From contig OY987228.1 of the NCBI GenBank assembly GCA_963920705.1, forward strand, positions 14,181,187 to 14,245,186: 64,000 nucleotides of DNA. The letters are read 5' to 3'. Each line of letters opens with the position of its first letter. Positions within the stretch are counted from its first letter, which is position 1. Source of the DNA: Odiellus spinosus (Eukaryota; Arthropoda; Arachnida; Opiliones; Phalangiidae). The translations under genes and the position numbers were made by a program. This document shows, piece by piece, positions 1 through 11,988 of the stretch. Below the pieces are notes generated by a model that had not been told where the DNA came from, did not search any database, and saw nothing but the letters and a program-made list of their open reading frames with translations.

Positions 1-669
1 TGGCTATATTGCCTTCCCTCCTAACTCAAAAAATAACTCCAAAGAGTGGCACTTCCGATTTCACTATTTACACGTCGACTGCGGTCGCTAGAGTGTCTGG
101 AATCAGAATCTGCTGGTATATTTACATGGACCTTTGCTGATAGTATAAAGTCATAGATTTTTGACTCAATCTAATCTGTATTACAATATATTACGAATTG
201 AAAATGATGAAAATAGAAAACGCAAGTTTTTTGTACTCTTTTTAAGTTTTTTATTTGAAACAGTTTTGTAAATTTATCAAAATATATGAAAACACGTTTG
301 GAATAAAAGTCTCAGACTCCGAGAGAGTTTTCGACAACGCAGCAAACGATCTCTCTCGAAACCTTTTGTGCCAAATATTGGTTTTAAGTTTTTTCCTTGA
401 GTTTAAACCAACAATTTTCACACTCGAATAACTAATTGTGATTGTTTAAAATCTACTTGAAAACACGACGGAAGAAAAGTGGCTAAATATTTGAAGGCGG
501 AAGCTTTGTTTTCTATCTATTAATTATTTTCGTTATTTTTGATTTTCACTCCATTTTTAATTGACTTCGACTTCTCCTGGTAACTGTTATATAATTAGGA
601 AGACGTTTTAGACTATCGGTTACGCGGTGTTATTAATTAATTATTTAGTTAAATTGTTTAATTATATAC
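1..669. other. left edge, 3' part or intron of the CSPP1-like gene
   Basis: No confident exon. On the minus strand a short stretch near 75-115 lies between a possible acceptor (ending ..ataccag) and a possible donor (gtgtaaat). It stays open in the phase left by the exon at 670-768, but it is too short to call. The rest is AT-rich and probably intronic for the minus-strand gene that continues off the window. Confidence 0.3.
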
Positions 670-3600
670 CGGCATATAAAGGGTGTTTTCCAGTTTCATT
701 CTTCTATTAGTTTCCTTCGGCGCTCCGTTACCTGGTCTACCCCAAAAATCGTTGTACGTTTGACAGTGCTGTAAGAATTAAACCACAATTAGCATAACAG
801 ATCCCTTCAATTAGTTTACTAACCCTAATATACCCTAGTTCATAAACACTTTAGAAGTTTTACTAAGAGCAAACTCGTGAAATAAGTCGAGAAGTGTTTA
901 ATTCAAAATTTTTAGACTAAAAGAATAATAGGCCTAAAACCGTTTACTTACTAATTGATTTTCGATTTCTTCCTGAATCTTTCTTTGCTCAATGGCCCTG
1001 CGTCTCTCCTCCGCTTGTTGAACCAACGTGTTCATATATTCCAAGCTTTCGTGCGATCTGGCTCGCCTAATATCCATTCTCTATAATATCGCGTGTGAAT
1101 AAAGTTGTTGACTCATGTTTCGTTAAAACCATTAACCTTTTTCGCGTCAAATATAATTATATATACTTCCGCCGTGACGTCAGACGTGGAACGGAAATTT
1201 GATAAAAGTTCACCGGTATTTGGATCTCTCTTCGGTTTACCCACTTCTTTTTGGGTCATAATGGAAACAATACTTTCACCCTATGATAGTCAAGAAGAGC
1301 TTAAGGTGTCATACTTATTATACTTATCTTACTTTTCAAGATATTGCGATAACTTACATTGTCGGATAATCTCCTCTGAGACCTTTTCCGTTCCATTTCG
1401 GCTCCTGTATTAATTTGGAATTAAGTCCTATTTAGTGTTATTATTAAACTTGGGTTTAACTTACGTAATTCCTCGAGATATTGTCTTTTCGTTTCGGGGT
1501 TTCGTCTGCCTGGAAGTCCTGATGTGGACCAACCCTTTATTAAAAATTAGTCATAAGTTATTTCTTCTGGTGCGTAAAACCACGATGCCCTTAATTATAC
1601 CATCTTTTGAAGAAAATCTTTTCCGGTCGTGGACTGTTGGGGCGCTCCCCCTCCTGGTTTACCCCATGGGTTATAGTCTTCATCAGGATCAACTTGAACT
1701 AACCAAACTATCAGTATTAAAATCTATAGCTTAAGTAATTTTCGATATTGGACATACCTCCTGCTACGTCAGACTTGGACAATCTATGAGATAATTTGGT
1801 TAGCAAGGTCCCAGTGTCCGTTCTTTTTGGGGCACCACCACCTCCTTTTCGCATCCTCCATAAAGGTAAACTTACTCCCTAAATGACGTAATATCCGGTA
1901 AAATTAATGGTAGAACTTTAAGTACTTAAAGAAGGATATAGGAAATGGAATGGTACGGTTTTACAATCAAGTAAATAATGGTAGCCACCTCTTCTTGTAG
2001 AGGGGAGGCAATTTCCGGGAAGATTAATCGTGATTGACGTGGCGCAATGTTCCCGTAATCGTCCCTGTAAGGGTTGCCCGAACCCTTACCCCACGGGTCA
2101 TACAATACCCCCTAAATTATTTAAATTTTAATTATATCTTTACACAAAAGATTTTTTTTTCCACTACTTACATCATTCCTCCATGCCGCCGAATCTAAAA
2201 TACATTTTTTTAATTTTTAAATTCATTTTTTTCTATACTCGTGTTCAATGAAAGTTGGCACAAACTACTTTTTCTCTATGAGGTTTAACATCATGTATAA
2301 ATCCGCCTAAGATTTTCCTTTTATACGAACTCTTTTTGAACAGAAGTATAATAAAGGCTTTAGTCAATTCCACCTAGAATTAACAGCACAAACTAAGCTA
2401 GGCAAGCCTTTATTTCTATGATTTGTTTACGTAGAAACAAGTGTGGCTTATAGTATTCTCCGTGCTGTCAATTAGAGGAGGCATTCACTTCAGGTTGTCT
2501 TTCGAGTAAAGGCTAGTGTTTCATAAAGGGGAAAAAGAAAGGTTCGAACGTAGAGCAATAACAATAGGAGATTTAGGTTTTAGAACGAGAATCTTTTACA
2601 AAATGGGCACCTACATCTCCGATATTTATTTCTACGTACGCTCCTCATTTTATCTAGCCTGAACCAGGCTTAAAGTTACGCAACTATTGAAAGGTTTATG
2701 ATAAAATTACCTAATTTAGGCAAGGAAGATGTTCTACGCGGTTTTCTCCCAAAGAAAGGTAATTCCTGTATGGGATAAAAATGTATTTAATTAATGTCAA
2801 AGCTCAACTCAGGTGTACAGCGAATTTGAGAAAGCCGTGGTTTAATCAGATTTAACCGAGGTTTACATAGCCTTCTCAGTTCAATAAACCTCGGTTAATT
2901 GTAATTAAACTACGGTTAAATCTGATTAAACCGGCTAGTTACGACTCGTCTGAAAAGGGTGTAATTCTTCTCACAATCGTTAACAAACGTAATCAAGGGG
3001 AAGTTTCGTTTGAACGTTTCAACACAGAGGTTGTAAATTTTGAATATAGGTTATTTAATAATATTATAAAGATGAAAATATACATTCCATAGAGCGACTT
3101 AAAAAAGAAATGGATCCAGCCATGAGTGAATCATATACGCTCCCTATGAGGGAGCGTATATGATTCACTCATGATCCAACATATCTTTAAAGAAATCCAA
3201 CTCACCATTTTTTGATCCAACTCCTTTTGTATCCGCAACTCTTTCTCTCTTTGGGCTTTCTTCTCTTGAACTAACTTATCTATAACAAAAACCAAATTAA
3301 TTCGACCGTAATGCGCTTTCGTTTTGATTTAATTTAATATTAGGAATTACAGTATACGAAAGACCTACCTAATTCTTGTTTGTAGGCGTTTTTATCGACG
3401 TTTTTATAACGTAATACGTTTTCGATACTTCGTACGACGCTATTTCCTTGGAAGCGTATTTCTGGATCGCCGGATATCTGTACTAGTGGACGTCCAGACT
3501 CCGTTCTGATTGGGGCCCCAGCTCCTGGGCGTCCGAATCCGACTAAGGCGGTTCCCAACTGTAAGATAATTATTTATCGTTAGCCCCGTAAATTCGAAAC

Positions 3601-5475
3601 GCCCCGGGTGGATATTTAGGGGGAAGTACACAAACTCGTAATTGTAATTTTAAAAAGGAATGAAGGGAGTATAGGGAGCGTGAAAAAGAAAATCCTCCAG
3701 GTTTATATTGACGGTTTTACCACCATTCATGAATTAATTCATTTTTCGACGTGAATATCAAGCCCCCCCCCCCCCAAAAAAAAAGGGTTTGACTTTAAAC
3801 AACGCCTCACGGCTCTATAGATACCTAACACTGCCTATAGTTTAGAACGTCATTTCCTTTTGCCATCTGAGGTTCATAAAAGTTCAACCTCTTTTGGATA
3901 ATAAGTTTACCAGGGTCTTAGCCTAAGGATTTATATTCACTGGTGTGTATTTACATACAGCATATATCCATAGTTTCACGTTAATTTGATATAATTATAA
4001 CGTAAACAGTTTAAGAAATGGAACGTATAATCCTTACACGTGATTTGATTTGCTCTATTAAAGGTATACTAGTTTACTTAGGTTTTTATAACGCTCTTCC
4101 ACCAATCAGACCGTTTCTTTTTTGATTTCGAACTCCGCTAAGCCTATCTTACGTGTAAATAGGGTATTTGTTCTGTTTGATTTTCAACTATTTACAAATT
4201 TTGATTTCTCTCTGGAGTATAAATCAAAACTAAACATCGTCTGCTAACATTCGCGACTTCTTGCTTCCTAACGTAACTTGCATCGATTTTTAAGATAATT
4301 TCTTAGACGTATGTCAATCTGTTACACAGTACACATTGGTGCAGAGCTTTACACTTGGTGTTTATTCTCCTTTTCACTGTCCCTTTGAGGAAAAAATAAA
4401 AGAAATACAAACTTCATCGTCCATTTTATCCATCGATTCGGTTTCGTTTTCATTTACGGAAGAGCTGAATTTAAATCTATTGTCCCCGTTCTGAAAATTT
4501 TTATTCGTGTATTAATAACATTGCGCTTCAATAATCTGGACACTCATCGATTAATTTTTGTCTTACCATGGGAGCTCCGCCTCCTGGCTTTCCCCATGGA
4601 TTATAACTCATTAACATTTCTTTGTCCTGATAGAAATATATAATTATTTAATAAATATCGTTTTATTGATAGATTGATTAGCTTTGCTTGACTATTCTTC
4701 ATAATCAATTGTAGACGGAATAAACACGAATGTAATCAAAGGTTGCCAGTTATTTTGAAGGTATATAATAATGTCTTAAATCAAAATTAACCAGAGATGA
4801 AATTTAAAGGATTCAAATTGGTTTTTTAAATTTCAAAACATCAGATTGAACTATGGGTCAAAACATATTAGTATAGTCCCCAAAAAATCAATACTTCCGT
4901 CCGGCCCAAGGTAAGGGAAATGACCCGTACGAAAATTGGTTTACAAACAAAATTATAGGTATACATACTATACTAATTCTACTAAGCCAAAGGTGTGGCG
5001 TCTTTTCATTACACGAAAGTTCTTGTATAAAATTAATACCTAAAACAAGTTTCCCATTTTTTTACAGAATAAATTAAAATAAATCACTTAATTTTCATCT
5101 TCACCACCTTTAACAATAACTGAAATTCTGAATACATTCCTATTGATTCCATATAGCTAGAGTATAAATGAAAATGAACCCTTTTAATCTCCTCTTCCTT
5201 CTGTCTCCTCTGAACATCCTTGTAGATTTTGATCTTCTCTCTCTCCTCTTCCATAATTTTACGTTCATTCTCTCGTTTCTTGACATCAGCCGAGCTAAAG
5301 TAAATGTAGAACATTAGGGAAAAATTGATAGAGATTATAACCCTTTCCGTTGGATGCTCTCCTCCAACTTAAAGATATTTATCTTACGTCAATTCGAGGT
5401 GGTTCGCCAGTTTGCTAGTCATGTTATCGAGCGATATGACCCCGGTTAGATCAAGCTCCTCCAAAAAAGTGCCAT
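670..5475 (-). CDS. CSPP1: CSPP1-like centrosome/cilium protein, internal exons (partial)
   Basis: Thirteen minus-strand exons chain in codon phase: 5388-5475, 5180-5294, 4567-4626, 3369-3558, 3206-3279, 1989-2111, 1758-1878, 1601-1698, 1465-1534, 1358-1404, 1167-1280, 952-1080 and 670-768, about 442 residues. Both ends are missing. All donors are GT and all acceptors AG; the donor at 5179 (gttcat) is weak. The protein alternates charged coiled-coil segments (for example KKRENERKIMEEEREK, QQAEERRRAIEQRK) with a glycine motif: YNPWGKPGGGAP (4.6 and 1.65 kb), FGRPGAGAP (3.5 kb), YDPWGKGSGNPYRD (2.1 kb), RKGGGGAP (1.8 kb) and FWGRPGNGAP (0.7 kb). As I recall it, vertebrate CSPP1 has a coiled coil followed directly by YNPWGKGGGGAP, which is the basis of the name. 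CSPP1 binds microtubules at centrosomes, spindle poles and cilia. Family membership is inferred; the multiple modules are unusual. Confidence 0.68.
2834..2935. repeat. imperfect hairpin with duplicated arm segment
   Basis: The left arm 2834-2865 (gtggtttaatcagatttaac..) pairs with 2885-2898 (taaacctcggttaa) and again with 2913-2935 (cggttaaatctgattaaacc). The right arm therefore carries a short insertion and repeats the cggttaa segment. It lies in an intron of the CSPP1-like gene. Probably a MITE remnant. Confidence 0.55.
3121..3173. repeat. perfect 25-bp hairpin with 3-nt loop
   Basis: Positions 3121-3145 are the exact reverse complement of 3149-3173, with loop atg at 3146-3148. The flanks are near direct repeats (gatccagc at 3113-3120, gatccaac at 3173-3180). 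It lies in an intron of the CSPP1-like gene, 32 nt after the donor at 3205 on the minus strand. It may be a very short foldback insertion or an RNA hairpin near the splice site. Confidence 0.85.
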
Positions 5476-5634
5476 CTGCTTGAAAAGTAGAAAACGCGTT
5501 AAATAACAGTAACCCACTTTAATGGAACTATTTTTCCAGCGTTATTGTTTTAGCAGCGAATTTTACGACACGTAATCGTACCTCTATGGTATTATGCGCG
5601 TTACCTTAAGTAATTATGATAAAATGAACCGGCT

Positions 5635-5708
5635 TGGCCCGTGAGGGGATCGAACCCACGACCTTCGCGTTATTAGCACGACGCTCTAACCAACTGAGCT
5701 AACAGGCC
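5635..5708 (-). tRNA. tRNA-Ile (anticodon AAU)
   Basis: The reverse strand reads as a 74-nt cloverleaf. The 7-bp acceptor stem is GGCCTGT with ACGGGCC (one U-G pair) and discriminator A. The D arm is TAGCTCAGTTGGTTAGAGC, which is the A box. The anticodon loop is CTAATAA with AAT at its centre. The T arm GGTTCGATCC is the B box. A TTTT run follows within about 12 nt as a pol III terminator. There is no intron, and CCA is not encoded, as usual in eukaryotes. It lies upstream of, or within an intron of, the minus-strand CSPP1-like gene. Confidence 0.95.
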
Positions 5709-7389
5709 CGATGACACGAATTACATCACAGTCGAACTGAATCGTTGTATATTATTATCTTTTTTCAAGGGATAATGAAGACGAGAAAACTGTATTTTTA
5801 ATTATTTAATTATTTATCCAAAAAAATCATTATTAAAGTTCATCAAACGTTTGTGGTTAACTTTAAGTTAATTAGATATGCGCTCGCTAAGCCTAACTGA
5901 TTTTTCAATCTACAGCGTCTCTTTGATTAGCCGTATCTGTTCTGTCATTTTTTAGGCTTAACGGATTCAAATCTAAATCTAAACTTTATTAAGTATTTAT
6001 TAGTTAACGAGAAGTGCTGGGTTAGTTTATTAATGTTTTTAAATCGATTTAAAATAACACATTACGAAGTTTTTTTAGGTTGCATTCTCTCTTTAAACAT
6101 TCTCCTTTAGTTGTGTTTATCCAACCAAAGTTACCATGATCTGACTGAAAATAGGTGAACAAACCTGACCTAGTGTCGTTAATTTAAATATCTCCATTTA
6201 GAAGATTGCCAAAGTCCTGTCCGTATACTTTATTCTTTACGATGACCGAGGGGAAAACAAAATAAAACTGGTACACGACCTTGCTTAAATCTTTCATGAC
6301 TGACCAAACGCTCTATTTGTCCAAAGCTTATTAATTGCTTCACGGACCGCGACGGACCGAGCTCGGCTCCTTTTATCGAATTTTTACTTGACTCGGATCG
6401 AAAAATCAAATAACCAGTTACTCTACGGCGAAGTAATACACCATTTTAAGCTAAGCGGAAGAACAAGTAGTACTTTTCTTTGAATTAAATATACATTATG
6501 GTATAATATAGAAACCATAATTTTATATTGATAATGGATTATAAAGAGGATATCGTTTGCAATAACATCAGAAGTTTTGCATTATTCATGAATTTAAGAC
6601 GTCCATCAGGTATTGATCAATAATAGATTAAAAAAGATAGGTTCCTTGAATTTAAGTTTAACTTTTCGCTCCCTTAATCTCAAAGTAAAAATAATGTATT
6701 TAATTCAACAAAAAGTAGGCGGCTTTAAACGGGATTTAAAAATCGCAGATTATCCCTCTAAGACGCAAAAGTCACCTTTGACTTTTTTAACATGTAAAGG
6801 TGTATTCTATTGCGATTAAAGACCTTTAAGGTAATTAGTAGCTCCAAGCTTTTTTGGCGTGACTCTAAACACGCGGTTTTACATTCACACCGGAACTCGT
6901 GTCTTTGACCGATTTTCACGCAACTTCCGATTAACAGACCTAAGAGGTATATAAATAATTTGACCTCGAGTACTCGTGTATATTTTAGCCTTTTCGCGTT
7001 AAAAATAATAATTGACTTAAGCCTTTTGAGGTCAATAAATAGTACTTTAACTCACGCGTAAGGCTGATCTGAGTAAATTTAAGCACGGGGGGCGTAATTT
7101 TCGACAATGGGTGTTGATTCTGTATTAGAGAGAGCAATAATCTTAAAGGTTGGTCGCGTAATTCGAAATTAAAATTATTGAGGAAGGCTACATCCGGTTT
7201 TCTCCTTAAGACCGGATATGCCCTTTCACAACGATTTAATTTCTAAGGCGGGAAAAAACGCGACCTTCCTTTCACAGTTGGTTTAATTTTATTTTCGAGA
7301 CTTAAATTGAACTCAATTTAATGTTTTCAAAACATGCTATTCGAAGAATTCATAGCCGCTATTAGCTTCTTATAATTACGTTCTACAAA
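5709..7389. other. no gene seen
   Basis: AT-rich sequence. At 6073-6104 there is a copy of the ttaggttgcattctc end motif that also closes the fold-back MITEs at 8.9 and 51.8 kb. No open frame here has splice signals or a recognisable motif. Confidence 0.5.
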
Positions 7390-7963
7390 GTTGAGAGTTG
7401 AAATTATATTTGCAATTAGAAATCTATATTTAAAAGAGTATTAGCTCTAACTAATAAGCTTTTTTTATTTGAAGTAGTTTTTCAAGTACAAAACATGAGC
7501 ATAAAAAAGAAAAAGATACAAATAAACCTTGGAAATATTTTGATTCTTATTTAATTTTTTTCTCTAAGTTACTCATTTCCTTTCCGGGAAACTTTATCTT
7601 AAATTCTTAACCCAAACTCTCTGCACCTAAAGTATTAGCTACATCTAAAATCTATCGCACGCAATTTGGTCCTTTCTTTTATTCGCTTGACGTCCCTAAG
7701 AACTGAAATCATATTTGCAAGAAATCTATTCTTAGAAGAACTTTTCACTCACGAAAGTTATTTTTCGAATACAAACAGAACCATAAAAAAGAAGATAAGA
7801 AAATAAATATTTTGATTCAGTATTTACCTTTTTCGAAATTACTCAATTCGTTTTCCATTTATTTTTATCTTAAATTCGTGACCCAGACTATCTGAAGCTG
7901 GATTTAATCTAAATTATTCGCTACATCTAAAACCTATAGCAATTTTCTCCTTTCTTTTATCCG
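7390..7963. repeat. diverged tandem duplication, ~290-bp unit
   Basis: Two head-to-tail copies, about 7393-7683 and 7695-7963, share an ordered series of blocks: gaaat.atatttgcaa, agaaatctat, cataaaaaagaa, aatattttgattc, ttactca, atcttaaattc and gctacatctaaaa, then tcctttcttttat. No coding potential is seen. Confidence 0.6.
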
Positions 7964-8619
7964 AAAACTAGGCCACCGATTTTTGCGATCATAAAAAAGC
8001 AATCTTATTGGCTTTCCTGAATTGGCACGTGACTCATTTAATTCATGATTAGACCAATCAGTATTAAACTATACTCTACTCAAAGAATTTGAAGAAATAT
8101 TATATAGATTAGTTTCTTTTATATACCTGGTAACATAATTACAATAAAAAAATTAAAATGATATTACAAAATTATTTAATTTATTTATTGCTTCTGTAAA
8201 AGTGTTCTAGGGAAGCTACTATGTAGGGGTAAACTTTCCCATGTATTTTCAATACACCCCTGTAGAAATGTTTCAACTGCAGTACAACTATGCTCGCAGA
8301 GAAGCGTATTCACAGGTGATATTTAAATACATTATGTTTTAGCGGCTGCTAAAAATTAAACTTACTGTTTATCTAAATTTAAGTTTTAAATTTTACAAAT
8401 CAATAATATGAGTAAAAGTTTAACAATAAAAATCCACCATAGAAACTTTTGCGTTTTAAATCAAAATTGAATTGAATAATTAATGAAATTACTTGTATTC
8501 ATAATTAATTAATTCTGTTGATTTTAGATCAAACGTTTTCAAAGATGGCTTTTAACCTGAAAGGGAGAATGAGTAACAGCGTTTTAATAGGCCCAATTCA
8601 CCAGTATAAAAAATTTCAA

Positions 8620-8937
8620 ACAAATATTAAATTAGAAATAATTTACCCGGAAATAGGCTTAGCTGGCTTTATGGAGATTCTGAATTTCTTCGTATTGAAG
8701 GCTCAGCGGCTAATCGAGAGTTATTGGAAGTCTCATGGAGATCTCGCCTTAACGACAGATCTTTGCACATTGTTCGTTGACCCTTCAATGCGAATAAATT
8801 CAGGATCTTCATGAATCCAGCTAAGCCTATTTTTCATTTTATTTATTGTTTAATATTTGTTTTTAATTTTTTTTTACTGGTGGATTAGTCAATAAAAAAA
8901 ATCACTTGTTGTTAGGTTGCATTCTCCCTTTATGCGT
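8620..8937. mobile_element. fold-back MITE, same family as 51346-51783
   Basis: The left part (tagaaataatttacccggaa, then ataggcttagctgg) is the inverse of the right part (ccagctaagcctattt). The right end runs through a T-rich block and ggattagtcaataaaaaaa to ttaggttgcattctccctt, the same order as in the element at 51.3-51.8 kb. The outer left arm is eroded. It encodes nothing recognisable. Confidence 0.6.
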
Positions 8938-8990
8938 GAACCAACTAGAATAATATTTCGGGGGTTTAAAACATAAAAAACTTGACTTAC

Positions 8991-9109
8991 TTTTCCACTT
9001 ATATAAGATCTGTGTATATTACGATCTAAGGTGAGATAAATCGCTAATAAACTGTTGTTTTCACGAACGCTAATTTCTTGGACTGCTACTCTTTCCCTCA
9101 CTCCTGACA
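8991..9109 (-). CDS. possible internal exon, minus strand
   Basis: A good acceptor (tttctattcag) and a strong donor (AAA|gtaagt) bracket an open stretch of 2 nt plus 39 codons. It includes VRERVAVQEISVRENN and ends IHRSYISGK. It could be an upstream exon of the CSPP1-like gene. It ends in phase 0 while the exon at 5475 needs one carried base, so another exon would have to lie between. There is no recognisable domain, and it may be chance. Confidence 0.3.
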
Positions 9110-9741
9110 CTGAATAGAAACTTGATACACACACACTGTTCTTTAGGGTAATAACATTGGAAAGAACGGAAAGTCAGGTCACGGGACCTCTTTATACGGG
9201 ACGGAAACGACAAGGACATTTCGTGACGCCGACCAACTTCCCCTACTTCTCTTCCATAACTTTCTATAGCAAGCCTTTTTGATTTATGCAACCATTAGCT
9301 ATATGGTTTTACGCGCATGTTTAGAACTTTATAGATTCCCCCCTCTGTTTATAGTACACTTGAAATATAAACATGATATTGGTTTACACTATAAAGGACC
9401 TTTATATAAAACAATATTGATCAAAGTGCATTTTAAGTGGCTCAATAATTTTATTCATTTTTCACTTTAACGAATAAAACTAGATGACGTTTCTAACAGC
9501 TTTAACTCGGGTTTAGTTAGCGTGGGCTTTAATCGATCTCTTTCCTAGCTAAAGAAAAATTAGGTTTAAAGGAAGACAGACTACTGATATTTTGAGCTTA
9601 AAAGATATCTCATAAAATAATGCAGGCCTGCGCTTCTCACGTGATTTGCCGTTAAGACTAGTTTCCGGTATAAGTAAAAATTGATTTCGAGTTTAATATT
9701 TTTAATAATTTTTATACTTGTGGATTAAGTCTATTTAAACA

Positions 9742-10012
9742 ATAAGGAATCTTGGTCTTGTTGTGAATAGCCAAAACTGTCGTTCCTAGGCGTCCTCTAA
9801 CGGCAAATAGTAGCAAAAGTAGTAACTAACAAAACCAAGTGCGCTTCTGCCTACTCTCTATCCATAGCAGCCACGCATATGAGGTTTTGTAAGTTACAAA
9901 TTTGGCCAGTGTTTGCCATTAGAGGACGCGTATGAACTCCAGGTTTTGGTATTCGTCTTAATCCATTAAGATATGTCCATTTGTTAAGAGTCCTGCCTAG
10001 ATTTAACCCGGT
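9742..10012. mobile_element. MITE-like inverted repeat, related to 47168-47311
   Basis: The arm around 9772-9815 (aaaactgtcgttcctaggcg, then tcctctaacggcaaa) is roughly the inverse of 9913-9950 (tttgccattagaggacgcgt, then atgaactccaggtttt). The right arm also matches 47228-47265. It is diverged and non-coding. Confidence 0.5.
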
Positions 10013-11317
10013 TAAATGTTTTTCAGTGATATTTTGTACAGAGACTTTTATTGAATACTGCGCAATTTACAGAGGTTTGAAATAAAAATATTTTTCTCTC
10101 CGTCTTCCTTTATCGATAAAAATAGATGACGTTTCTTACGGATTTTACTCGGGTTTCACGTGAACTTTAATCGATCTCAGTATTTAATATCTATGATTGA
10201 CTCATCCAAAGTTACGCGATCTGCAATAATAGAAGAGAAGATTTTTAATTAAGATTTTATTTGAATGAAACCAAACTCTAATAATGTCTCAGAAGTAGGT
10301 CATCCTTTTTCGCTATATTTTTATTCTGATCGATAAGCAATTTATATATCTAGAATCGATCATAAAACCGCGATTGTTAGTAGCGAATAGTAATTCTCGA
10401 TAGGAAAGAAACCCTTTTTCTATTTAATTCGTAGGTCTATTATAATGAAATTATCGGTGAAATAGGCCGGAAAAAAGAAGAGAACGTTCGATATTCTCCT
10501 GGTTCAAGAGAAGTTGTCAAACTAATAGAAGTTGAGATGGATGAATACACAGTGATAATCTTGACATAAGATTATCATTATCAACTATTCCCAAAGGGCT
10601 TGTGAAGAGGAAAAAGAATTGATTTTTAATTGATTGTGCTTCTAAAAATAAGGCACCTTTGCTTATAGTAAAACATTCAGAAAGTGTCTCTGAATTGTAC
10701 CAAAAAAAAATAAAAATAAAAAAACGAAAAAGATTTTGATTTTGGCGTTCAATTAAAAGAACCTCCGACTAATCAAAATATGCCCCACCTTTGGCTTAAT
10801 AAAATCCCCGTGACACATGTTGCGGCACCCTTTTTGAATCGCCCTAAATCTCTTTCTGGATTTAATTTTTACTCGCGCAATCGTGCTCGCAACAGCGATT
10901 TGAGATCAGTCAAATGGAAAACTATTTATTCCGATAAAACTGTAAATATTATATAGTTTTAAAGCGACAATCACGATTGAATCTGCGGGATTCGCGACAA
11001 AAAGTGAACGAAATGACCGAAGTGAAGGCCTGATATCAATTCGTTATCTTGGCTTCAAATGTTTTAAATTTTTCTAGAAAATGTCTACTATTATTTAAAA
11101 GAATTTTACGTCTATTGCGTCATCCCCATGCGGTTTCAACTAGACATGCCACCATGGATCGGCGGATCTTTTTAAAATTTTACGCACTAGTTGGTTAGCT
11201 TAAAAAAAATAGTATTCCAGATTTTCACGTGAAAATAGTAAAAAACGAATTTTTGGCAAGGTTTTGAGTCAACCCCCACCATTTCAATATTGACCTCGAA
11301 ATATTTTTTAGCCCTGA

Positions 11318-11318
<1 letters not shown>
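10013..11318. other. no gene seen
   Basis: AT-rich sequence with scattered short A runs. I see no exon, RNA gene or clear repeat structure. Confidence 0.5.

Positions 11319-11359
<41 letters not shown>
11319..11359. repeat. poly(A) tract, 41 bp
   Basis: An uninterrupted run of 41 A. No reverse-transcribed gene body can be recognised on its 5' side (11.0-11.3 kb), so a retrocopy tail is not supported. It is probably a simple repeat. Confidence 0.9.
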
Positions 11360-11361
<2 letters not shown>

Positions 11362-11399
11362 AAAAACTCGCTTGTTTTAAGGGTTATTCTCGGGAAATT

Positions 11400-11700
11400 T
11401 AATTTCAAAACATAATAAATATTAGAAATATTTATTCGACATATTTTTCATTAATTATAACGTATAGTTTATAAAGGTAAAATGAAATTAACTTATTAAT
11501 TAAAAGAGCGATACTTCATGGTTTAACAACTTCCAAACTCTAAGTATCGGTCTTTTAATTAATGAGTTAATTTCATTCATATTTCATCATGGTCAATAAC
11601 TTTAATATTAAAGTTTATTTAAGGTACTTACTTAAAGCGGTAATTAGTATTAAATTAGTAGATTTTGACGCAAATTGGTGTAAATTTTTAAGTCCACATT
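11400..11700. repeat. AT-rich direct repeat, copy 1
   Basis: It shares ordered blocks with 12612-12790: atttcaaaac.taataaatat, tagaaatatttattc, cgacatatttt, tttataaaggt, ttaattagtagattttgacg, and caaa.tggtg.aaat. Copy 1 carries an extra hairpin (11482-11576) that copy 2 lacks. Confidence 0.6.
11482..11576. repeat. 34-bp inverted repeat hairpin
   Basis: Arm 11482-11515 is the inverse of 11543-11576 with two mismatches, around a 27-nt loop. It sits inside copy 1 of the AT-rich direct repeat and is absent from copy 2, so it looks like a later insertion or local inverted duplication. Confidence 0.75.
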
Positions 11701-11902
11701 TGATGGTTCGTTAATTACGAAATTGCAAATTCAACATTTAAAGTTACGGTTAAAGATTTGTTTTCGAATTGTTCTTCGGATTTCCGAAGCGACGCCTTCT
11801 AAGAGTTTGAAATTGGTACTAAAATTTTTCTAGCCTCGCCATTGGCTGAAGTCTTAGTTTAGTGGGAGAACGGGGGACAGACGGGGGTAGAGTTGCTTCG
11901 TG

Positions 11903-11988
11903 GTAAATTGTTGTCACGTGGGTAAAACGGATCCTTTATGAGACGCGTAGTAGCCGACGACGCTAGCGACCACGTGACAACAGTTTAC
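11903..11988. repeat. 19-bp inverted repeat with CACGTG cores
   Basis: Arm 11903-11921 (gtaaattgttgtcacgtgg) is the inverse of 11970-11988 (ccacgtgacaacagtttac) with one mismatch. Each arm holds an E-box CACGTG. The surroundings (11.85-12.13 kb) are richer in G and C than the flanks. It could be a regulatory patch or a MITE; no gene start is visible beside it. Confidence 0.55.

Noticed and set aside
1105..1734. Plus-strand open frames of about 100 codons
   Set aside because: They lie opposite the phased minus-strand exons of the CSPP1-like gene and have no motif or splice support.
11319..11359. Poly(A) as the tail of a processed retrocopy
   Set aside because: No recognisable coding sequence or target duplication on either side.
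11187..11408. 73-aa frame with a run of phenylalanine
   Set aside because: It is the translation of the 41-bp poly(A) tract.
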